Below, piece by piece: positions 59,649 through 64,000 of a stretch of DNA of 64,000 nucleotides; position 1 is the stretch's first letter, and every line of letters starts with the position of its first letter. Under the pieces are notes generated by a model, which was given only the letters and a program-made list of their open reading frames with translations, had not been told where the DNA came from and did not search any database. The stretch is from Oscillospiraceae bacterium (lineage in GTDB: Bacteria; Bacillota; Clostridia; Oscillospirales; CAG-272), in the NCBI GenBank assembly GCA_003343845.1, contig QAKK01000035.1:7266-71265 (forward strand), given 5' to 3'. Position numbers and translations under genes: made by a program.

Positions 59649-59663
59649 ACCAAAGGAGAACTC

Positions 59664-60851
59664 ATGATTCACATTGCCCTTCTCGGTCTGGGCGTTGTCG
59701 GCAAAGGCACGCTCGACCTTCTGGAGCAGAACCGCGACCTGCTCGCGTCCCGCCTCGGCGATACCATCGAGGTCAAATACATCCTCGATCTGCGCGATTT
59801 CCCGGGCACGCCCTATGCAGGCAAGGTCGTGCACGACTTTGACATCATCCTGCGCGACCCCGAGGTCACGCTCGTCGCCGAAATGATGGGCGGCGCGCAT
59901 CCCGCCTATGATTATACGAAAGCCGCCCTTGCGGCGGGCAAGAGCGTGGTCACCTCCAACAAGGAGGTCGTTGCCACTTACGGTGAGGTGCTGCTGCAAA
60001 TCGCCCGCGCCAACCGTGTTGCCTACGCCTTCGAGGCGAGCGTGGGCGGCGGCATCCCGATTGTGCGCCCGCTGGCAAACGATTTTCTGTCAAACGAAGT
60101 CACCGGCATTTCCGGCATTCTGAACGGCACGACCAACTATATCCTCACCGAGATGACGGCGAAGGGACGCAGCTTTGCAGACGCGCTGGCGGATGCCCAG
60201 GCGAAGGGCTATGCCGAGAAGGACCCGACTGCGGACGTGGACGGCATCGACACCTGCCGCAAGATCTGCATTCTCACCGGCATTGCCACCGGCGTGCTGC
60301 CGGATGCCAAAACGGTGCGTACCGAGGGCATCCGCGGCATTGAAAAGGATGACGTCGCCCTGCTTGCAAAGAGCGGACGCGCCGTGAAGCTGCTGGGCAG
60401 AATGCAGCGCGTGGAAGACAAACCATGCCCGATCGTCGCCCCCTTTGTCTGCCCGGACGCAAGCCCGCTTGCCCATGTGAACGATGTATTCAACGGCATT
60501 ATGGTGAGCGGCGCGGCACTCGGCGACACAATGTTTTACGGCAGAGGCGCCGGTGCGGCGCCGACCGCAAGCGCCGTGGTGACCGACATGGTCGCCACCC
60601 TGCGCGACGGCGCGGACAGCTTTGCGCCCGTCTTCACGGCGGGAACGGCGGCAAACTGTGCCCCGTCCGGCGCGTTCATCTGCCGCCGCTATGTCCGTTC
60701 CTCCCTCTCCGAGGCGACGCTGACTGCCAAGCTCGGCACGCTGACCGCGCTGGACGGCGGCGCGTATATCACCGCGCGCGCCTATACCGAGGCGGAGTTT
60801 GACGCGCTTACCCCCACGCTCGGGCTGATCTCGACCCTGCGCGTGCTGTAA
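59664..60851 (+). CDS. hom: Homoserine dehydrogenase
   Basis: A 395-residue homoserine dehydrogenase reducing aspartate semialdehyde to homoserine (threonine, methionine, lysine branch). The NAD-binding IALLGLGVVGKGTLDLL, the catalytic-domain SNKEVVATYGE and GILNGTTNYILTEM, and KDPTADVDGIDTCRK are standard. The C-terminus is about 55 residues of an ACT-like region (FICRRYVRSSLSEATLTAKL...ISTLRVL), shorter than the usual ACT domain, so feedback control by threonine may be reduced or absent. It is followed by a terminator. Confidence 0.95.
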   Translation: MIHIALLGLGVVGKGTLDLLEQNRDLLASRLGDTIEVKYILDLRDFPGTPYAGKVVHDFDIILRDPEVTLVAEMMGGAHPAYDYTKAALAAGKSVVTSNKEVVATYGEVLLQIARANRVAYAFEASVGGGIPIVRPLANDFLSNEVTGISGILNGTTNYILTEMTAKGRSFADALADAQAKGYAEKDPTADVDGIDTCRKICILTGIATGVLPDAKTVRTEGIRGIEKDDVALLAKSGRAVKLLGRMQRVEDKPCPIVAPFVCPDASPLAHVNDVFNGIMVSGAALGDTMFYGRGAGAAPTASAVVTDMVATLRDGADSFAPVFTAGTAANCAPSGAFICRRYVRSSLSEATLTAKLGTLTALDGGAYITARAYTEAEFDALTPTLGLISTLRVL

Positions 60852-60861
60852 AATCCGAAAG

Positions 60862-60903
60862 AAAACAGGCAGGAACCCGAAATGGGTTTCTGCCTGTTTT
60901 TAT
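60862..60903 (+). terminator. Terminator of the hom operon
   Basis: AAAACAGGCAG and CTGCCTGTTTT flank a partly paired centre (AACCC/GGGTT), with TTTTT following. Confidence 0.85.
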
Positions 60904-60931
60904 CGTAGCGTGAAACAATGGCGCTCTTAAC

Positions 60932-60957
60932 AAGCCTTCCCCCTTGGGGGAAGGCTT
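60932..60957. repeat. Perfect 12-bp palindrome repeat
   Basis: AAGCCTTCCCCC-TT-GGGGGAAGGCTT, the fullest copy of the palindrome also present at 48057. It lies between the hom terminator and the ACT-like reading frame. Confidence 0.8.
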
Positions 60958-61011
60958 ATACATCGCCTTTTTACCCGCATCAACGCTGCCGCATATACTG
61001 CTATCGAGCGA

Positions 61012-61464
61012 ATGCTCATACCCAATATGCGCATCGGGAAAGCCGATGCCGAAAGGTTTACCATGTATCTGACCGATATACGCGGATTTACCGCAGAGGA
61101 GGGCGTGCGCCTGTATCGGTTTGACAAAGCCGATACGGAGGCGGCGGCAAAACGGCTTGCCGTAAGCGACAGGCTGCCCGCCCTCTTTACGCTGTGCGGC
61201 GACGATCTTGTCGTCGCCGCAGCGGACTGCGCGCCGGGCGCGCCCGGCGCGCCGCCCTCTCCGCTCTGCAAATTCACCATTCACGGCATGGGGCTGTGCG
61301 GTGACCGCGGGCTGACGCTTCACTTTGCGCGGTTCTGCACGAAATACGGCATTTCTCCGCTGTTCATCGCGCTGTCCGATATGGCGCTCTCCTTTTTCGC
61401 GGATGCCGCACAGCGGGATTTCATCCTGGACGCACTCTGCGCATACTTCCCGATCTGGGCATAG
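61012..61464 (+). CDS. ACT-domain-like reading frame (aspartokinase regulatory remnant?)
   Basis: A 150-residue reading frame open further upstream without a clear start or ribosome-binding site. The last 65 residues (CKFTIHGMGLCGDRGLTLHFARFCTKYGISPLFIALSDMALSFFAD) follow the pattern of aspartokinase ACT domains (strand, helix, ISPLFI-S-D/E-x-x-S strand). Residues before it are not assignable. No kinase domain exists. It is antisense to the last 145 bases of the symporter gene. Codon use is like real genes. It may be a remnant or an independent regulatory protein next to homoserine dehydrogenase; I would not rule out chance. Confidence 0.45.
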   Translation: MLIPNMRIGKADAERFTMYLTDIRGFTAEEGVRLYRFDKADTEAAAKRLAVSDRLPALFTLCGDDLVVAAADCAPGAPGAPPSPLCKFTIHGMGLCGDRGLTLHFARFCTKYGISPLFIALSDMALSFFADAAQRDFILDALCAYFPIWA

Positions 61465-62750
61465 AACGCATCGTGCGCCGCGAAGATCTCCTTTGCGCTG
61501 ACCGTCACCGCCGCCATGTTGACAAAGAGCAGCAGGCAGATGACAGTGTCCGACAGCGTCCAGACCGCCGCGGGCGCGGCGACCGCCCCGCAAAGCTGCG
61601 CCACGCAGTAAAAAACGAGAAATATACCGCGCGCGCGGCGGCCGTCGCCGAAATACCGCATGGACGCCATGCCGTAATAGCCGTATGCCACGATGGTGGC
61701 AAATGCAAACAGAAAGACAAATGCGAACATGACGGGCGCTGCACGATCTCCGAATACCGTTGCAAACGCCGCCGTACACAGGCGGACGCCCGCCGCGCCG
61801 TAAGCGGTGAGGTCGTCGCCGAGAGATGTCAGGATCGCAAGCGCGGTGAGCGTACAGAGCAGCACCGTGTCGCAGAACACCTCAAATATGCCGAACAGTC
61901 CCTGCCTTGCGGGGACTGTTTCCTTTGTCTCGGCATGGGCTGCCGCCGCCGTGCCGCAGCCCGCCTCGTTGGAGAACAGCCCCTTGACGATGCCCTGCCG
62001 CAGCGCGGGGGACAGGAGAAAGCCGACAAAGCCGCCGGTCGCCGCCGCGGGGCGGAACGCGCCATCCAGAATCGACGCAAGCGCGGCGGGCAGATCTGCC
62101 GCATGGAAGACGATCACGGCGACACTCGCCGCGATATAACCGACCGCCATCACGGGCACGACCACGGCGGACAACCCGAAAAGGTTGATGCCGAAAAAGA
62201 AAATACAGGCGGCGGCAAGCGACAAAAGCAGCCCGGTGACAAGCGGCTCGACGCCGAGCCCCGCCGCCGCCTCGGCAATGGCGCTGCTCTGAATCACGCC
62301 GCCGACCGCAACGCTGTCAAACACCAGCAGCCCCGCAAAAAACGCCGCCGCACCGCCCCCGAGCGCGTCGCGGATATAATACGGCGCGCCGCCGACGGTC
62401 TTGCCGCCGCGCGTCTCCCGATGCAGCATCCCGAGGATGATCTCGGCGTATTTGAGCGCCATGGTGACAAACGCCCCCACCCACATCCAGAAAACCGCGC
62501 CCGCGCCGCCGAGTGTGAGCGCCACGGCAACACCCGAGATGTTCCCCACCCCCACCGTGCCGCCGAGCGACAGCAGCATCTGCCCGGCACCGCCGCGCGG
62601 CATGGCGCGCAGCGTGCGGAACGGATGCAGCAGGTAAAAAGCGCGGAACCGCACCGTGAATGCAGCCCCCGCCGCAAGCACGAGCAATGCGGCGGCAATC
62701 GACAAAAAATATTGGTTTACCCCGTCAAGTGCTAAAATGAGACCGTTCAT
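61320..62750 (-). CDS. Sodium:alanine symporter family protein (AGCS)
   Basis: A 476-residue amino acid carrier of the AGCS family with about 11 helices. The family signature GTVGVGNISGVAVALTLGGAGAVFWMWVGAF and the loop FSNEAGCGTAAAAHAET are present. It imports alanine or glycine with sodium. Start at MNGLILALDG (62750), GGAGGG upstream. The last 35 residues (after KEIFAAHDAFYAQIGKYAQ) have odd composition and are antisense to the ACT-like frame, so the true end may be a frameshift or late stop; the family usually ends near the KEIF helix. Confidence 0.92.
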   Translation of the reverse strand: MNGLILALDGVNQYFLSIAAALLVLAAGAAFTVRFRAFYLLHPFRTLRAMPRGGAGQMLLSLGGTVGVGNISGVAVALTLGGAGAVFWMWVGAFVTMALKYAEIILGMLHRETRGGKTVGGAPYYIRDALGGGAAAFFAGLLVFDSVAVGGVIQSSAIAEAAAGLGVEPLVTGLLLSLAAACIFFFGINLFGLSAVVVPVMAVGYIAASVAVIVFHAADLPAALASILDGAFRPAAATGGFVGFLLSPALRQGIVKGLFSNEAGCGTAAAAHAETKETVPARQGLFGIFEVFCDTVLLCTLTALAILTSLGDDLTAYGAAGVRLCTAAFATVFGDRAAPVMFAFVFLFAFATIVAYGYYGMASMRYFGDGRRARGIFLVFYCVAQLCGAVAAPAAVWTLSDTVICLLLFVNMAAVTVSAKEIFAAHDAFYAQIGKYAQSASRMKSRCAASAKKESAISDSAMNSGEMPYFVQNRAK

Positions 62751-62870
62751 AGACGACACCCTCCGCGGCAAATATATGCCGGAGATGGACTGCCGATACC
62801 CCCGAAAAGGGGCAAAATCATGATATTATGTGAAGTTTCTGCGAATTTTTTATTTTTTTCATAAAAGGAC

Positions 62871-62934
62871 TTGATTTTTCATTTTTCTATGATACAATAT
62901 ACCATAGTTAGCACTCAGGAACATTGAGTGCTAA
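62871..62934 (+). promoter_or_regulatory. groES-groEL promoter with CIRCE operator
   Basis: TTGATT (62871-62876), 16 bases, TACAAT (62893-62898), then CIRCE: TTAGCACTC (62908-62916), nine bases, GAGTGCTAA (62926-62934), a perfect match to the HrcA operator. Confidence 0.95.
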
Positions 62935-62984
62935 ACTCAAGTTGAAAATTTGCCCGCACAGGGCTTTATGTATGGAGGTACATC

Positions 62985-63269
62985 ATGACACTCAGACCCC
63001 TTTCCGACCGTGTGGTCGTCAAGATGGTTGAACTGGAAGAGACCACCAAGAGTGGGATCATTCTTCCCGGCACTGCAAAGGAAAAGCCGCAGGTTGCGGA
63101 GGTTGTCGCCGTAGGTCCCGGCGGCAAGGTGGACGGCAACGACGTCACCATGACCGTCAAGGTCGGCGACAGAGTCATCACCAGCAAGTATTCGGGCACC
63201 GAGGTCAAGCTCGGCAATGACGAATATGTGATCGTAAGACAGGGCGACATTCTCGCCACCATTGACTAA
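62985..63269 (+). CDS. groES: Co-chaperonin GroES
   Basis: A 94-residue GroES heptamer subunit that caps GroEL. Sequence LRPLSDRVVVKMVELEETTKSGIILPGTAKEKPQ (mobile loop) and GDRVITSKYSGTEVKLGNDEYVIVRQGDILA are typical. It is under CIRCE/HrcA control. It lies 15 bases before groEL. Confidence 0.98.
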   Translation: MTLRPLSDRVVVKMVELEETTKSGIILPGTAKEKPQVAEVVAVGPGGKVDGNDVTMTVKVGDRVITSKYSGTEVKLGNDEYVIVRQGDILATID

Positions 63270-63284
63270 GGGAGGTAAGCTACG

Positions 63285-64000
63285 ATGGCTAAGGATATTT
63301 ATTACGGAATTGAAGCAAGAGACGCGCTGGTCCGCGGCGTGGATAAGCTGGCAAACACGGTCAAGATCACACTCGGCCCCAAGGGCAGAAACGTGGTGCT
63401 CGACAAGAAATATGGCACGCCCCTGATCACCAACGACGGCGTGACGATCGCCAAGGAGATCGAACTTGAGAACGCAGCCGAGAACATCGGCGCTCAGCTT
63501 GTCAAGGAAGTCTCCGCGAAGACGAACGATGCGGCAGGCGACGGCACGACGACCGCTACCCTGCTGGCACAGGCAATGATCCACGAGGGCATGAAAAACG
63601 TCACCGCAGGCGCCAACCCGATGGTGCTCCGCAAGGGCATTTCCAAGGCGGTTGACAAGGCGGTCGAGACGCTGGTTGCCAACTCAAAGAAGGTCAACGG
63701 CTCGTCCGACATCGCACGTGTCGGCACGATCTCGTCCGGCGACGAGATCATCGGCAAACTGATCGCAGACGCAATGGAGAAGGTCACCGCAGACGGCGTG
63801 ATTACCGTGGAGGAATCCAAGTCGGCAGAGACCTACTGCGAGGTCGTCGAAGGCATGCAGTTTGACCGCGGTTATCTCTCGCCCTACATGGCGACCGACA
63901 CCGACAAGATGGAGGCGGTTCTCGACGACGCCTATGTCCTGATCACGGATAAGAAGATCTCCAACATTCAGGAGATCCTGCCCCTGCTCGAGCAGATCGT
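63285..64000 (+). CDS. groEL: Chaperonin GroEL, 5' part
   Basis: The first 238 codons of GroEL; the gene runs out of the window at 64000. Start ATG follows GGAGG; the sequence KDIYYGIEARDALVRGVDKLANTVKITLGPKGRNVVLDKKYG and the ATP site NDAAGDGTTTATLLAQ are as in other GroEL proteins. It forms the double-ring folding chamber. Expressed with groES from the CIRCE-controlled promoter. Confidence 0.98.
   Translation, partial: MAKDIYYGIEARDALVRGVDKLANTVKITLGPKGRNVVLDKKYGTPLITNDGVTIAKEIELENAAENIGAQLVKEVSAKTNDAAGDGTTTATLLAQAMIHEGMKNVTAGANPMVLRKGISKAVDKAVETLVANSKKVNGSSDIARVGTISSGDEIIGKLIADAMEKVTADGVITVEESKSAETYCEVVEGMQFDRGYLSPYMATDTDKMEAVLDDAYVLITDKKISNIQEILPLLEQI

Noticed and set aside
61473..62735. 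420-codon plus-strand frame opposite the symporter
   Set aside because: Extremely Arg/Glu/Gln rich; complement of a membrane protein gene.

Overview
The window is about 64 kb of GC-rich (coding third positions strongly G/C) DNA from an anaerobic, fermentative Gram-positive bacterium. It is most likely an intestinal member of the Oscillospirales/Clostridia. The evidence is the set of lineage-typical genes: a trimeric NADH-linked [FeFe] hydrogenase, NfnAB transhydrogenase, Rex-type operators, S-layer homology proteins, a bile salt hydrolase, the CIRCE-groES-groEL locus, a T-box upstream of proS and a preQ1-type leader upstream of queT. No transposase, integrase, phage gene, rRNA or CRISPR array is visible. 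The window reads as ordinary chromosome with small accessory insertions.

Layout. 1-12.9 kb: the end of a cytidylate kinase-like gene, an acetyltransferase, a membrane protein, secA, trmL, a Phd/Doc toxin-antitoxin pair under its own promoter and operator, a surface protein, a phosphohexomutase, a TSCPD protein, a divergent prephenate dehydratase-like gene coupled to htpG. 13-16.5 kb: tRNA-Leu(CAA), a frameshifted gene of the thiazoline-carboxylate hydrolase type, an acetyltransferase, an S66 peptidase and an NAD-dependent epimerase-like protein. 16.7-20.6 kb: nfnAB and an iron alcohol dehydrogenase with a Rex-like site. 20.7-27.8 kb: secreted and surface functions, namely an SLH/sialidase-fold protein, an orphan solute-binding lipoprotein, and an ECF sigma factor coupled to a membrane protein with a leucine-rich-repeat ectodomain.

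27.9-41 kb is the redox core. hydC, a HATPase, a [2Fe-2S] protein, hydB and hydA form one minus-strand operon. Just upstream lies a second group (DRTGG protein, HATPase, a hydrogenase-like HydS protein, a second DRTGG protein, a PHP phosphoesterase). The two groups carry a nearly identical 17-base element at the same distance from their -10 boxes, and a Rex box lies between them. Then follow two genes that together correspond to one large acyl-CoA dehydratase activase. NfnAB, HydABC and the Rex-linked alcohol dehydrogenase together would balance ferredoxin, NADH and NADPH and dispose of electrons as H2 or alcohol.

41-64 kb: azlCD, a class I glutamine amidotransferase-like hydrolase, a histidinol-phosphatase-like PHP enzyme, two paralogous lipoproteins separated by a remnant of the PHP gene, an acetyltransferase, a beta-helix/GH43/SLH surface protein, queT, an AraC regulator, a second sigma/anti-sigma pair (RsgI/PepSY type), a ferredoxin-BSH-cupin operon, proS, pyrophosphatase, homoserine dehydrogenase, an ACT-like reading frame, a sodium:alanine symporter, and groES with the first part of groEL. 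Short palindromic repeats lie at 48.06, 54.6 and 60.9 kb. All functions are read from sequence and family knowledge only; no database search was run.
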